A stretch of DNA of 36,467 bases, taken from the NCBI GenBank assembly GCA_007117065.1, contig SKHI01000011.1:1-36467 (forward strand), read 5' to 3'. The position numbers and the translations under genes are program-made. Source of the DNA: Candidatus Woesearchaeota archaeon (GTDB lineage: Archaea > Nanobdellota > Nanobdellia > Woesearchaeales > SKIA01). Under the pieces are notes generated by a model that was not told the origin of the DNA, made no database searches, and was given only the letters and a program-made list of their open reading frames with translations. Shown here one piece after another: positions 23,874-31,390 of the stretch (its first letter is position 1; every line of letters starts with the position of its first letter).

Positions 23874-25148
23874 TTAAAATAAGTCCTCACTCGTTACGCT
23901 CTGCGCTTTCTTCGTATAATTAATAGATCTTTTTGCAAAGAAGTCTACGTGTTTTGTAGCAATTACTTCATCATCAAACCATTCTGTTTCAGCAAGAATT
24001 TTTTCATTTACCTCAAACACTGCAGGAATACCAATACTTGTTAAGGACCTGTTGAAGCGGTCTTTGATGAATTCATCAATAACAATTTTTGGAAGAAAGT
24101 CCAGCTCGCCCTCAGCAAAAATCCAGTCCACAATCTTTTTCTCACTCTCATATGCTTGTAAGCACATTTCTTGAATGCGTAACTCGTGCGCTTTATCAAA
24201 CCATTGAGGGTTTTCTGCGCGTATTATATTTATGACATCAATACCAAAGTTGCCATGAATTTGCTCTTCCTTACTCGTTGCTTCAACAACATTTGATATA
24301 CCTGGGAACTGGTTTCTGTACTTGTTAAAGGACATGATGATGAGGAACTGACTAAACAAGGATACATGCTCAATGAATAATGAAAAGAGCAGTAAGGACT
24401 GCGAATAATCTTTGTTCTCATCAGTATTTGCATAGCGTAAAGCAGCCTCAAGGTAGTCGACACGTTGCATAATAACAGGCTCTTGCTTTAAGTTCTCAAA
24501 CTCATTGTTCAAACCAAGAAGTTCAAGAAGGTGTGCGTATGCATCATGATGGCGAACTTCACTCTCTGCAAATGTTGAACCTACAGAACCAATTTCTGGC
24601 TTGGGAAGCTTCTTGTACACATCCCCCCAGAACGTTTTTACTGCAACTTCTATCTGCGAAATTGCAAGCATCGTCTTTCGAATAGCATCGCGCTCAGAAG
24701 GAGAAAGACGAACCTTAAAGTCTTGAATATCCCCATCATACTTAAACTCTGTATGAATCCAATACGAATGCCGGATAGCATTCACATACTCTTGTAACTG
24801 CGGATATTCGTAGGGTTTGAGATTAATGCGCTTGGAGAAAATGTTGCTTTTTCGCTTACGCGCTTGCTCGTCACGATACAAAATGTATGCTTTCGCAGTT
24901 TTGTGAAAATCGCTTTGCATAAGTTGCTCCTCTACAACATTCTGAATTTCCTCAATACCAGGAACATAGTCAGAATCAGTGCCAGCAATTCTTTCCAGTT
25001 GGGCAACCACTCGATTAGACACCTCCTTTGCATCAGAAAGACTCCCTTGCTGTACCTCTTGCATAGCCTTGTAGATTGCTAATGCAATTTTTTCATCATT
25101 GAATGCTTTTATCGAACCATCTCGTTTCTTAACATACTGTAAACCCAT
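23874..25148 (-). CDS. nrdB: Class I ribonucleotide reductase radical-generating (beta) subunit with N-terminal ATP-cone
   Basis: 424 residues, about 100 longer than a standard NrdB. Residues 3-97 form an ATP-cone (QYVKKRDGSIKAFNDEKIALAIYKAM, and later HKTAKAYILYRDEQ). The ferritin-like domain follows: E167 as probable first ligand, then E197-V-R-H200 with Tyr204 in the ExxHxxxY pattern of the tyrosyl radical, E260, and E295-x-x-H298. The C-terminus SVTSEDLF fits the tail that docks into NrdA. ATP-cones normally sit on the alpha subunit; here activity control appears to have moved to beta. A TATA box 27 nt upstream implies a leaderless operon mRNA. Confidence 0.94.
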   Translation of the reverse strand: MGLQYVKKRDGSIKAFNDEKIALAIYKAMQEVQQGSLSDAKEVSNRVVAQLERIAGTDSDYVPGIEEIQNVVEEQLMQSDFHKTAKAYILYRDEQARKRKSNIFSKRINLKPYEYPQLQEYVNAIRHSYWIHTEFKYDGDIQDFKVRLSPSERDAIRKTMLAISQIEVAVKTFWGDVYKKLPKPEIGSVGSTFAESEVRHHDAYAHLLELLGLNNEFENLKQEPVIMQRVDYLEAALRYANTDENKDYSQSLLLFSLFIEHVSLFSQFLIIMSFNKYRNQFPGISNVVEATSKEEQIHGNFGIDVINIIRAENPQWFDKAHELRIQEMCLQAYESEKKIVDWIFAEGELDFLPKIVIDEFIKDRFNRSLTSIGIPAVFEVNEKILAETEWFDDEVIATKHVDFFAKRSINYTKKAQSVTSEDLF

Positions 25149-25170
25149 ACTATACAGGTAGAAAAAAACC

Positions 25171-25179
25171 CTTTATAAT
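25171..25179 (-). promoter_or_regulatory. TATA box of the nrdB-nrdA operon
   Basis: ATTATAAAG (minus strand) is centred 27 nt before the nrdB ATG at 25148, giving the leaderless geometry. No NrdR-box-like repeat was noticed next to it. Confidence 0.6.
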
Positions 25180-25568
25180 CTTTGTTATAATAAAACATAC
25201 ATAACACAATATGTGGCACTTCAATAGAATAATAACACTGTATATAGTGTTTTGTGCATATTTTTGTACATACGGAAAATAAAGGTAGCGCTGTACAACA
25301 GAAGAGCTACAACGCAGAAAAAACAGCTCTATACACCCCCATTAAAAAGGAGTGGAAGGCACACTATATAGCAGAAAAATAAGCATACAAAAAGTAAACA
25401 AAAGAAGAAGTTCCAACCACCCAGTGTACAAAAGGAGGAACTGGCGAAAGAATGCGAATAGTGAACAACAGAGTTCTCGTACAAAACTAAAAGCACAGAG
25501 TACACTAGCCACTGCAGAGACAGACCATTATATAAATAATAATAACCCCAGCAGAGGTTAAATACACC
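25180..25568 (+). other. Intergenic region without a convincing gene
   Basis: A 389-bp stretch between nrdB and a Nudix gene. It contains a dyad AACACT-N6-AGTGTT at 25234-25251, a 42-codon GTG-initiated frame at 25254-25382 and a 69-codon frame at 25352-25561 rich in Arg/Ser/Asn. Neither frame has a recognisable domain or a correctly spaced promoter. Near its end TTATATAAAT (25528-25537) and AGAGGT (25553-25558) are the probable TATA box and SD of the Nudix gene. A non-coding RNA cannot be excluded. Confidence 0.45.
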
Positions 25569-25964
25569 ATGACAATTGTAAATGCCATACTCATGAAAGA
25601 ACAACACGTTCTGGCAGTAAAAAGGAACACCCAACCCTACAAAGGAATGTATGCATTACCAGGAGGACACGTAGAAACAGGGGAGACCAAACACGAAGCA
25701 CTCATTCGTGAAATAAAAGAGGAAATAAATAGCGAAATACGAATAGAGAAACATGTGGGAACAGTTACAGAAAGAAACATGATCGTTCATTTCTATACAT
25801 GTAAAATCATTCAACAAGAACCATGTAAACCAAATGAGGAAATAGCAGATGTGAAGTGGATGAGCATACCAGAATTTATTGAAAACCTCAAGCAACATCA
25901 CGTAGAAAGCTGGGAAGAACTAGAACACATACTACATGAGCAAAGCAGTCAAGTAAAGATTTGA
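25569..25964 (+). CDS. Nudix hydrolase
   Basis: 131 residues, a single Nudix domain. The Nudix box starts at GGHVETGETKHEALIREIKEE; the GX5E and REUXEE residues are all present, while the final Gly of the consensus is Asn. The domain start (IVNAILMKEQHVLAVKR) and end (EEIADVKWMSIPEFIENL) are normal. Similar small enzymes hydrolyse nucleotide diphosphates linked to another moiety, such as oxidised or non-canonical dNTPs. An SD (AGAGGT) lies 10 nt before the ATG. Unlike the two Nudix genes at 10.7-12.2 kb, its box is nearly canonical and it has no DNA-binding domain. Confidence 0.9.
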   Translation: MTIVNAILMKEQHVLAVKRNTQPYKGMYALPGGHVETGETKHEALIREIKEEINSEIRIEKHVGTVTERNMIVHFYTCKIIQQEPCKPNEEIADVKWMSIPEFIENLKQHHVESWEELEHILHEQSSQVKI

Positions 25965-26059
25965 TGAAGAGACATATTAGTATTTATGCCCCTAAAAGTA
26001 AAAAAAGCAGATACTTCTCCTGTACGCGTAATTGCAATAGAGTAATTCAATAAAATAAC

Positions 26060-26293
26060 TTATTCTATATGCTTATGAATAAACTCAAGGAACAACGCGT
26101 TTCCACCCATAGAAATAAAACTAGCCATAGGAATCTCCTCCTCACTAACACTTGAAAAAGCAGTCTCTATCTCTTGAAGATGCTTTACAAGAGTAAAGCC
26201 AATAACATAACAATACGTACTAAACGTAATTATTGTAATAAGATAAACTATGGTAAACTTATTTTTTATAAATATCTTTTCTATGGCCGACAT
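26060..26293 (-). CDS. Small single-pass membrane protein (hypothetical)
   Basis: About 77 residues from the ATG at 26293, which lies inside relE (35-nt overlap). A basic start (MSAIEKIFIKNK) is followed by one hydrophobic segment (FTIVYLITIITFSTYCYVIGF) and a soluble part ending SMGGNALFLEFIHKHIE. No family was recognised. The frame is clean and the composition is protein-like, but no separate promoter was seen, so it would depend on the toxin-antitoxin transcript. It might be a membrane-acting third component or an unrelated small protein. Confidence 0.45.
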   Translation of the reverse strand: MSAIEKIFIKNKFTIVYLITIITFSTYCYVIGFTLVKHLQEIETAFSSVSEEEIPMASFISMGGNALFLEFIHKHIE

Positions 26294-26510
26294 CAATAAC
26301 AAGAACTAATAGCTTATCATGTGCAAGATCAACAATACGCCTATAATTGCCAACTCTAAATTTATATGACGTATCACCAACCAACCTTTTCAAATAAGAA
26401 GCTGGTCGAATGCGCAGTTTATCTAAAGATAAAATTATTCTTTCTCTCTCTTGAGAGTCCATTTTATCAAGAAACTTTTCAACTCTTTTTGATAAAATTA
26501 TTTCATACAC
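26259..26510 (-). CDS. RelE/ParE-family toxin
   Basis: About 83 residues from a GTG at 26510; another GTG three codons upstream (26519) is possible. The sequence YEIILSKRVEKFLDKMDSQERERI, then LKRLVGDTSYKFRVGNYRRIVD and a late VIDVGHRKDIYKK, is the classical RelE-fold pattern: N-terminal helix pair, KLxG-x-x-YRxRxGxYRI core and an IxxVGHRxxxY end. RelE toxins cleave ribosome-bound mRNA; ParE members poison gyrase. The GHR-x-x-x-Y ending favours RelE-like activity. The antitoxin gene lies 62 nt upstream. Confidence 0.85.
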   Translation of the reverse strand: MYEIILSKRVEKFLDKMDSQERERIILSLDKLRIRPASYLKRLVGDTSYKFRVGNYRRIVDLAHDKLLVLVIDVGHRKDIYKK

Positions 26511-26572
26511 GAAAAACACCCGTTAATTCTTTGTACAAAAAAAATGTTTACTTTTGGTTGCATATAAAAAAA

Positions 26573-26797
26573 TTATTGTAAGCCATACTTTTTTTTTATA
26601 TCTGATAGCGTTACAAACTTTCCTTCAGAAATCTCTTTTCTTGACAGAGCAATATCTTTTTTTGTTTGCTCAGATAGTTCTTTTGTATCTTCAATAATAT
26701 TCCAAATGACTTCTTCATACGTCTCTCTAGTAAACAATTTCATCTTATTGAGTTCTTGTTGCAACTCAGAACTTATTTGAATAGTTGTGGAAGCCAT
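26573..26797 (-). CDS. Antitoxin of the RelE-type locus
   Basis: 74 residues from the ATG at 26797; an upstream in-frame ATG at 26854 would add 19 unlikely residues. The N-terminal MASTTIQISSELQQELNKM is a ribbon-helix-helix-like DNA-binding strand and helix, followed by ETYEEVIWNIIEDTKEL and a charged C-terminal tail (KKDIALSRKEISEGKF) suited to wrapping the toxin. This is the layout of archaeal antitoxins paired with RelE toxins. It precedes relE and is probably autoregulated at the TATA box 28 nt upstream. Confidence 0.78.
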   Translation of the reverse strand: MASTTIQISSELQQELNKMKLFTRETYEEVIWNIIEDTKELSEQTKKDIALSRKEISEGKFVTLSDIKKKYGLQ

Positions 26798-26821
26798 AGC
26801 AGACCATAAATACCTATAATG

Positions 26822-26828
26822 TATAAAT
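26822..26828 (-). promoter_or_regulatory. TATA box of the toxin-antitoxin operon
   Basis: ATTTATA (minus strand) is centred 28 nt before the antitoxin ATG at 26797, consistent with a leaderless mRNA and supporting that start codon. Confidence 0.5.
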
Positions 26829-26875
26829 CTATTTATTGAGCACAGTCTTTTCAAAAAAACAAAAAAAACTCTGTT

Positions 26876-27631
26876 TTACGCTTTTGCATGCTTCCAGAGG
26901 AGTAAGAACTGCTTCTTATAATCTTGAGCTACTTGTGGGTTGTGTATGAGAAACACAATAAACGGCTCAGTCATTAGTTGCACCATAACTGTTTCTCCGA
27001 GTATTTCTACACTCGTAAATGTTGAAAGATTAAGATATCTCCTCTGGGAGCCATCTCTTGCATACGCCTTCTCCTCTCGTGCCGACTCGTCAATAAGTTT
27101 CTTTATGCGTAGCCCAAGTGCTTTTCTCTTTGCGTACACTGAGTAAAATAGTACGTCTAGTATCTTTTTTGCTTGTTTGGGATACGCGTGTATGGGCATA
27201 ATTCCTTGAATAAACAATTCTTTACTCGTTTCTGCTTGAGAGAGAAAAATGTTGTATGCTGTTTTAAATCCTTCAACACCTGTGTACGTCTCGATGGTTG
27301 TTGTATGCGTGTGAGCAGCATATTGTTGTGTGAGCGAAGGGAGGTAAGACTCAAATTCATTTTGAATATCTTCTATTTGTTTTTGTTGCTGTGCTAAGAG
27401 TTCTCGTATTCGTTCTGGAGGCGCAGGAATAAATGTTTTTATTTTGTTTTGTACTACGATACTCAGAAGGCCTTTTTGCTCAAGACTAGAGAATACTTCA
27501 TAAACTCTGCCAGAATTTAGTGATGCATGCTTTATGATCGCGCCAGCAGTGCTTTGTCCCAAAGCGAGCAAGGAAGAATATATTTTCGCTTCAGTTTCTG
27601 TCAAACCAACTTTACGGAGGAGTGCTTGCAT
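26876..27631 (-). CDS. TrmB-family transcriptional regulator
   Basis: 251 residues. The N-terminal winged helix (1-70) reads LLRKVGLTETEAKIYSSLLALG, then SGRVYEVFSSLEQKGLL, the standard TrmB pattern. A coiled-coil linker follows (QQQKQIEDIQNEFESYLPSL), then a C-terminal ligand/regulatory domain (YTGVEGFKTAYNIFLSQA; VEILGETVMVQLMTEPF). TrmB-like proteins regulate sugar metabolism and other pathways in archaea; the effector here is unknown. It is divergent from the orphan gene at 27683 and apparently shares a TATA box with it, so it may control both itself and that gene. Confidence 0.88.
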   Translation of the reverse strand: MQALLRKVGLTETEAKIYSSLLALGQSTAGAIIKHASLNSGRVYEVFSSLEQKGLLSIVVQNKIKTFIPAPPERIRELLAQQQKQIEDIQNEFESYLPSLTQQYAAHTHTTTIETYTGVEGFKTAYNIFLSQAETSKELFIQGIMPIHAYPKQAKKILDVLFYSVYAKRKALGLRIKKLIDESAREEKAYARDGSQRRYLNLSTFTSVEILGETVMVQLMTEPFIVFLIHNPQVAQDYKKQFLLLWKHAKA

Positions 27632-27652
27632 GGTAGTACATATGAGAAAGAA

Positions 27653-27660
27653 TTTATAAA
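27653..27660. promoter_or_regulatory. Shared palindromic TATA box between trmB-like gene and orphan gene
   Basis: TTTATAAA is a perfect palindrome. Its centre is 25.5 nt from the TrmB ATG on the minus strand and 26.5 nt from the ATG at 27683 on the plus strand. Both starts therefore have leaderless geometry from the same eight bases. The plus start codon also lies between CCCC and GGGG blocks that could pair. Confidence 0.6.
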
Positions 27661-27682
27661 ATAAGAGGTTTGCCCCCCACTA

Positions 27683-28192
27683 ATGAAGGGGTTTATTTTT
27701 TATTTGGCTAAACAATACTTTTCTGTAATGACAAAAAAAGTTAAGCTTACTCCTCGTATAAGTGATTACGTAGGGACAGCACTGTTTCCTATGTTTCAAG
27801 CATTCAAAGATGCGAATATACCATACGTTTCAAAAATAAAAATATGGACGAACATACTACTGATTGGATTGTATGCAATAGCAGGAGCAGACATACATAA
27901 AAGTGCTCCGTCGACAGAAAACGGAACAATATATCAAAACGAAAGACGCATTAGACCAATAGAGGACACGCTTGAACAAACACTTTCAAAATGGGGATTT
28001 GAAGAGTCAAGCCGGATAGTCCCTAAAGGAATAGCTATGAGCACCCCAGTGGGAGTCATAGATCTAATTATATCACCAGGAACAAGAACGCATTCAAGAA
28101 GAAGTAACGTGGCAGAGATAATCAATACAGAAAAAGAAAAACCCATATATGGACAACCAGTACCTCAATACACCAACTTGAGAGGATTATAA
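27683..28192 (+). CDS. Hypothetical protein, divergent from TrmB-like gene
   Basis: 169 residues; no family recognised. The ATG at 27683 is supported by the shared TATA box; an internal ATG at 27728 (MTKKVKLTPRIS) is the alternative. One moderately hydrophobic segment (IKIWTNILLIGLYAIAGADI, about residues 49-68) could be a membrane helix or signal anchor. The region after it (RPIEDTLEQTLSKWGFEES; MSTPVGVIDLIISPGTR) has a mixed alpha/beta look, and the C-terminal end is Pro/Asn-rich. The 3' end overlaps the convergent orphan gene by 28 nt. Its promoter arrangement suggests control by the TrmB-like regulator. Confidence 0.6.
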   Translation: MKGFIFYLAKQYFSVMTKKVKLTPRISDYVGTALFPMFQAFKDANIPYVSKIKIWTNILLIGLYAIAGADIHKSAPSTENGTIYQNERRIRPIEDTLEQTLSKWGFEESSRIVPKGIAMSTPVGVIDLIISPGTRTHSRRSNVAEIINTEKEKPIYGQPVPQYTNLRGL

Positions 28193-28572
28193 ATGCGCTC
28201 TATTCGCGTCACAAACTCATCGCGAGTATCGCGAACTGTCTGTACATCCTCTGCAAAACGACGCATTTGAGCAGAAAGGTATTCATTCTGGGAGAAAGAA
28301 CTGTCAATGCACGCAGAAAAACTCTGTAGCGTCTGAGTAGCAGCTAGTTCTGTACTAATAATGTACGCGCCGCGCCCAAGAGATTCCCTGCTCCTATATG
28401 CATCACTGTCTAAGAGCATCATCGTCTGAACCCCTGCACTCAATGCATACAAGGTTGCACCGATAAGAGCCGTCTTACGAAGCACGTACCCTGCTTTCCA
28501 AAGAGGAGTGCCTACGCGAGAAATCTTACGCTCCAACCGATCAATTTCTTTTTCTTCAGATATACTAAACAT
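28165..28572 (-). CDS. Hypothetical membrane-associated protein
   Basis: 135 residues, unrecognised. A charged, helical N-terminus (SEEKEIDRLERKISRVG) leads to a hydrophobic segment (TALIGATLYALSAGVQTMMLL, about 33-53), then a helical C-terminal half (STELAATQTLQSFSACID; LSAQMRRFAEDVQTVRDTRDE). This suggests a single-pass protein with a coiled-coil or helical-bundle soluble part. It converges on the orphan gene at 27683 with a 28-nt overlap. CTTAAAG about 24 nt upstream of the ATG is a possible TATA box. Confidence 0.6.
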   Translation of the reverse strand: MFSISEEKEIDRLERKISRVGTPLWKAGYVLRKTALIGATLYALSAGVQTMMLLDSDAYRSRESLGRGAYIISTELAATQTLQSFSACIDSSFSQNEYLSAQMRRFAEDVQTVRDTRDEFVTRIERIYNPLKLVY

Positions 28573-28629
28573 AAAAGAACTAACAAAAATATTCTTTAAG
28601 TGCGTATAGGAAAAAGAAACGAAAAAAAG

Positions 28630-29364
28630 TTACCAATCAGCAAGCGTTTTCTGATGCCTATTAATAAGCAGCCGTTTAGGAGGCTCTACCCGAGCCCAAG
28701 AAAAACCCCAATCGGAAAGCATAGCCTGGGCATTAGGAGTTATTTTTGGGCTTGCAAGAACACCAGTAACGTTATCAGTACCACGCAATTCCTTCATTTT
28801 CTCTACGTAACGACGCAGCTGGGTTACACACGCAAGACTAGCAGCATACCGTTTACACTCAACAATCACAAGAGTTCCTTGTTTATCATGACCGAACACA
28901 TCGATAAACCCGTATTTTGTATGCTCTTCTCGACTCAACGGAGTAAAATCAGAGGATATCACCTGCGGGTTGTCACGAATATAATCCGACATATCAGCCT
29001 CAGTACCAGCTAAGAGTTGTTTGCGACCATCCTCTAATCGACGACTCATAGCATCATACACCGATGAGACCTCACACAACACAACATCGTTTGTTTGCGG
29101 ATGAGCACCTTCAATAATAACACATCCTTCTTCACGAAATACAGAGATATGGGCACCTGGCTTAATATAATTTATTGGATTCCCGTTAACGGGTTGATGA
29201 ATAAGCAAAGCATTATCTTGCTTTAAGACAATCATTCGATCACCCCAATCAAGCTCTGCTTCCGCACGCCCACTATAGCGTATGCGACAGTGAACAAATG
29301 CAACAAAAAATTCGTTGTGCGTAGATACAAAAGATACTAATGAAGCAAAACTTGATAGGTCCAT
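28630..29364 (-). CDS. nucS: Endonuclease NucS (EndoMS)
   Basis: 244 residues. The N-terminal DNA-binding domain has the family run CRIRYSGRAEAELDWGDRMI and NPINYIKPGAHISVF. The C-terminal RecB-like nuclease domain has DYIRDNPQVI, KYGFIDVFGHDKQGTLVIVECKR with catalytic Asp and Glu-x-Lys, and VTQLRRYVEKM. NucS/EndoMS cuts both strands at mismatches and is the main non-MutSL mismatch repair enzyme of many archaea. The last residues QKTLADW look like a PCNA-interacting peptide, as in other archaeal NucS. It shares a probable TATA box with the divergent MFS gene. Confidence 0.95.
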   Translation of the reverse strand: MDLSSFASLVSFVSTHNEFFVAFVHCRIRYSGRAEAELDWGDRMIVLKQDNALLIHQPVNGNPINYIKPGAHISVFREEGCVIIEGAHPQTNDVVLCEVSSVYDAMSRRLEDGRKQLLAGTEADMSDYIRDNPQVISSDFTPLSREEHTKYGFIDVFGHDKQGTLVIVECKRYAASLACVTQLRRYVEKMKELRGTDNVTGVLASPKITPNAQAMLSDWGFSWARVEPPKRLLINRHQKTLADW

Positions 29365-29386
29365 AGTGTAACAAGAAAGAGCTCTT

Positions 29387-29394
29387 TTTTATAC
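29387..29394. promoter_or_regulatory. Shared TATA box between nucS and MFS gene
   Basis: TTTTATAC lies in the 55-nt gap between divergent genes. Its centre is about 26 nt from the nucS ATG and 29.5 nt from the MFS ATG at 29420. No other TATA-like element fits the plus-strand gene. It is less symmetrical than the boxes at 27653 and 32652. Confidence 0.45.
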
Positions 29395-29419
29395 TTTTGT
29401 TTCTCAAAAAAGTATTCAT

Positions 29420-30580
29420 ATGAATACCACACAGTACTGGAGACTTACAGGGCTAAGTACAGCACACATTTTTGTAGTGAGCCTTATCCTGCCCATTCTT
29501 GCACCATATTTTTCTGAACTCGGCTATAGCGAGCAGTGGATTAGCTGGGTATTCGCACTTTTTCCTTTCACTATGATTCTTGCAAGCCTGTACGTAGGAG
29601 AGCTCTCAGATGCCATAGGAAGAAGTTGGGCGATACGAATAGCACTTCTCTTAAGTGCACTCGCATATGGACTATACTGGCAAGCAAGCACACCAGGAAT
29701 CATCCTTGGACGCATTCTTGATGCAATAAGCTATACAGCAATAACCATCCTACTCATCGCAAAAATTCAAACAGTATTAGACACACCGACTCGGGCAAAA
29801 TACACAGGAATATTTACGAGTTGCAAAGACTTCGCACACATAATAGCGCCTTTGGCAGGAGGATGGCTAGCAGAAAAATACTTTGGCGCAACATTTCTTG
29901 TAGCAATTCTTATCCTCTTCATACTCGTTTTTTTCTTACGAAACGCCACCCAACACCAAAAAAAACCTATTGATATCCACCCAATCAACAACCTCCTAGC
30001 ATTCATTACGCATAAAAAACTCCGACCACTTACCATTCTTGGACCTGTAACAAACGCCGCCATACCCATCATCACAGTAGCCCTTCCATTAATCATTCTC
30101 CAAGAACTAGAAATGGGCTACGTTGCAATCGGAGCAGCTACCTCAGCATTCATGGCTGGACATATTCTTCAATTTCTTATCGGAACACTTATAGACAAAT
30201 ATGGCACAATTCCCTTCATGCTCCTTGGAGCAGCGAGTATGGGCTCACTCTTATTTCTTCTCCCATACAGCATACACTACTACCCGGGGCTTCTGCTCTT
30301 ACTTTTTGGATTCGGAGTAGCAGCAGCCATGTGGAATACCGCAGCGCTCAGCTACATAGCAGAGGAAGGGATTAAAGAAAAAAAACAAGGAGCGATATGG
30401 GGCGCGTACGTCAGCTATGCAAAAATTGGAGACACAGTAGGATATCTCCTGCTTGGAATAATTGTTAGTATTGGCGGATTAGGAGGAGCGTTTTTTGTAT
30501 TTGGAAGCATTCTTCTCCTAGGAACAGGAATAAGTAGCTACCTGTTCATTCAGGTAATGCGGATCGATGAGAAGAAATAG
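29420..30580 (+). CDS. Major facilitator superfamily transporter
   Basis: 386 residues with about 12 hydrophobic segments in two halves. The MFS signature after helix 2 is visible as GELSDAIGRSWAIRIALL (near residue 60), with a weaker equivalent GTLIDKYGTIPFMLLG in the second half (near 258). The helices contain Gly/Ala-rich stretches typical of small-molecule antiporters (LGRILDAIS; APLAGGWLAEKYFGA). The overall look is of a drug- or metabolite-efflux type carrier; the substrate is unknown. The last 35 nt overlap the convergent DUF5752 gene. Confidence 0.9.
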   Translation: MNTTQYWRLTGLSTAHIFVVSLILPILAPYFSELGYSEQWISWVFALFPFTMILASLYVGELSDAIGRSWAIRIALLLSALAYGLYWQASTPGIILGRILDAISYTAITILLIAKIQTVLDTPTRAKYTGIFTSCKDFAHIIAPLAGGWLAEKYFGATFLVAILILFILVFFLRNATQHQKKPIDIHPINNLLAFITHKKLRPLTILGPVTNAAIPIITVALPLIILQELEMGYVAIGAATSAFMAGHILQFLIGTLIDKYGTIPFMLLGAASMGSLLFLLPYSIHYYPGLLLLLFGFGVAAAMWNTAALSYIAEEGIKEKKQGAIWGAYVSYAKIGDTVGYLLLGIIVSIGGLGGAFFVFGSILLLGTGISSYLFIQVMRIDEKK

Positions 30581-31370
30581 CAAGATACAATTTATGTATT
30601 GCTTGATGCACAGCATCCTCTTCATCGCCTGCAAAACGCCCCTGATGAAAATGCTCACGCAAAAAACGATAACCCGCACTCGCCTCTGACCAACGACCAT
30701 TATCAATTGCTTCCTGAACAGCAGAAATAATCTGCCAGACAGAATTTGTCCGCTCCTGAGAAGAAACAGTTTGTTGCAACGAAGCGATTTCTGCACGCAT
30801 AGACTCCTGAACAGCACGAATTTTTTCAGATACATCATGCAAGGACAGAGACTTCTTTAAAGAAGCAAGTTCTTTACGCATAGACTCCTGAACAGCACGA
30901 ATGACAAAGACCTCTTCGCGCAACGTGTTGAGAAGCGAAGTATATGCGATATCATGAGAGGATTCTTGTTTTGGAATCTCTTTTGCAGGTAGAAAAGCTT
31001 CTTGTTCAGGACGAAGAATGCACAGAAGTTCTTGCGGGGAGCTTGCTAGAGATATTTGTTCTGCAAGTTCCTCATGCTTAAACACATCACGAACCCAAGA
31101 GGCAAAATCGTTTTTTTCAGAAGTAACGTGATGAGCAAATAATTCATCTGAGAAAGAAACGAGTGCATGAACAAGGTCATCAATTGAGTAAAGCGTACGC
31201 CCATCATGCAAAATAAAAGGCTTATCTGACGTCGTAAACGCGCGCGAATGCAGGCGCGACAACACCTCTGCAGAAAAAACCGGTTGAGGAGCAGATCTAT
31301 ATGATACCGAGTGACCTAAAAGAGACTCTTCTAACACTCGACGCGCATGCTCATCTATTGAATTGGACAC
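30546..31370 (-). CDS. DUF5752-domain protein with coiled-coil repeats
   Basis: 274 residues from a GTG start 24 nt after a TATA box. Residues 45-120 match the DUF5752 pattern: KPFILHDGRTLYSIDDLVHAL, LFAHHVTSEKNDFASWVRDVF and EELAEQISLASSPQEL. In the middle an approximately 19-residue helical unit occurs twice (IRAVQESMRKELASLKKSL and IRAVQESMRAEIASLQQTV), forming a coiled coil. The C-terminal 70 residues are a helical repeat-like part (IISAVQEAIDNGRWSEASAGY). DUF5752 has no assigned biochemical role. It overlaps the MFS gene tail to tail by 35 nt. Confidence 0.75.
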   Translation of the reverse strand: MSNSIDEHARRVLEESLLGHSVSYRSAPQPVFSAEVLSRLHSRAFTTSDKPFILHDGRTLYSIDDLVHALVSFSDELFAHHVTSEKNDFASWVRDVFKHEELAEQISLASSPQELLCILRPEQEAFLPAKEIPKQESSHDIAYTSLLNTLREEVFVIRAVQESMRKELASLKKSLSLHDVSEKIRAVQESMRAEIASLQQTVSSQERTNSVWQIISAVQEAIDNGRWSEASAGYRFLREHFHQGRFAGDEEDAVHQAIHKLYLAISSHRSALPE

Positions 31371-31390
31371 CTAACTCCCCCCATACATAC

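Noticed and set aside
25329-25634. 101-codon minus-strand frame in the nrdB-Nudix gap
   Set aside because: Cys/Phe/Tyr-rich low-quality translation running into the Nudix gene in antisense; no promoter or SD.
25986-26045. Tiny 19-codon plus-strand frame (MPLKVKKADTSP to VIAIE) after the Nudix gene
   Set aside because: Too short to assign, no correctly spaced TATA box or SD; it could be the start of a truncated gene, but nothing follows in any frame.
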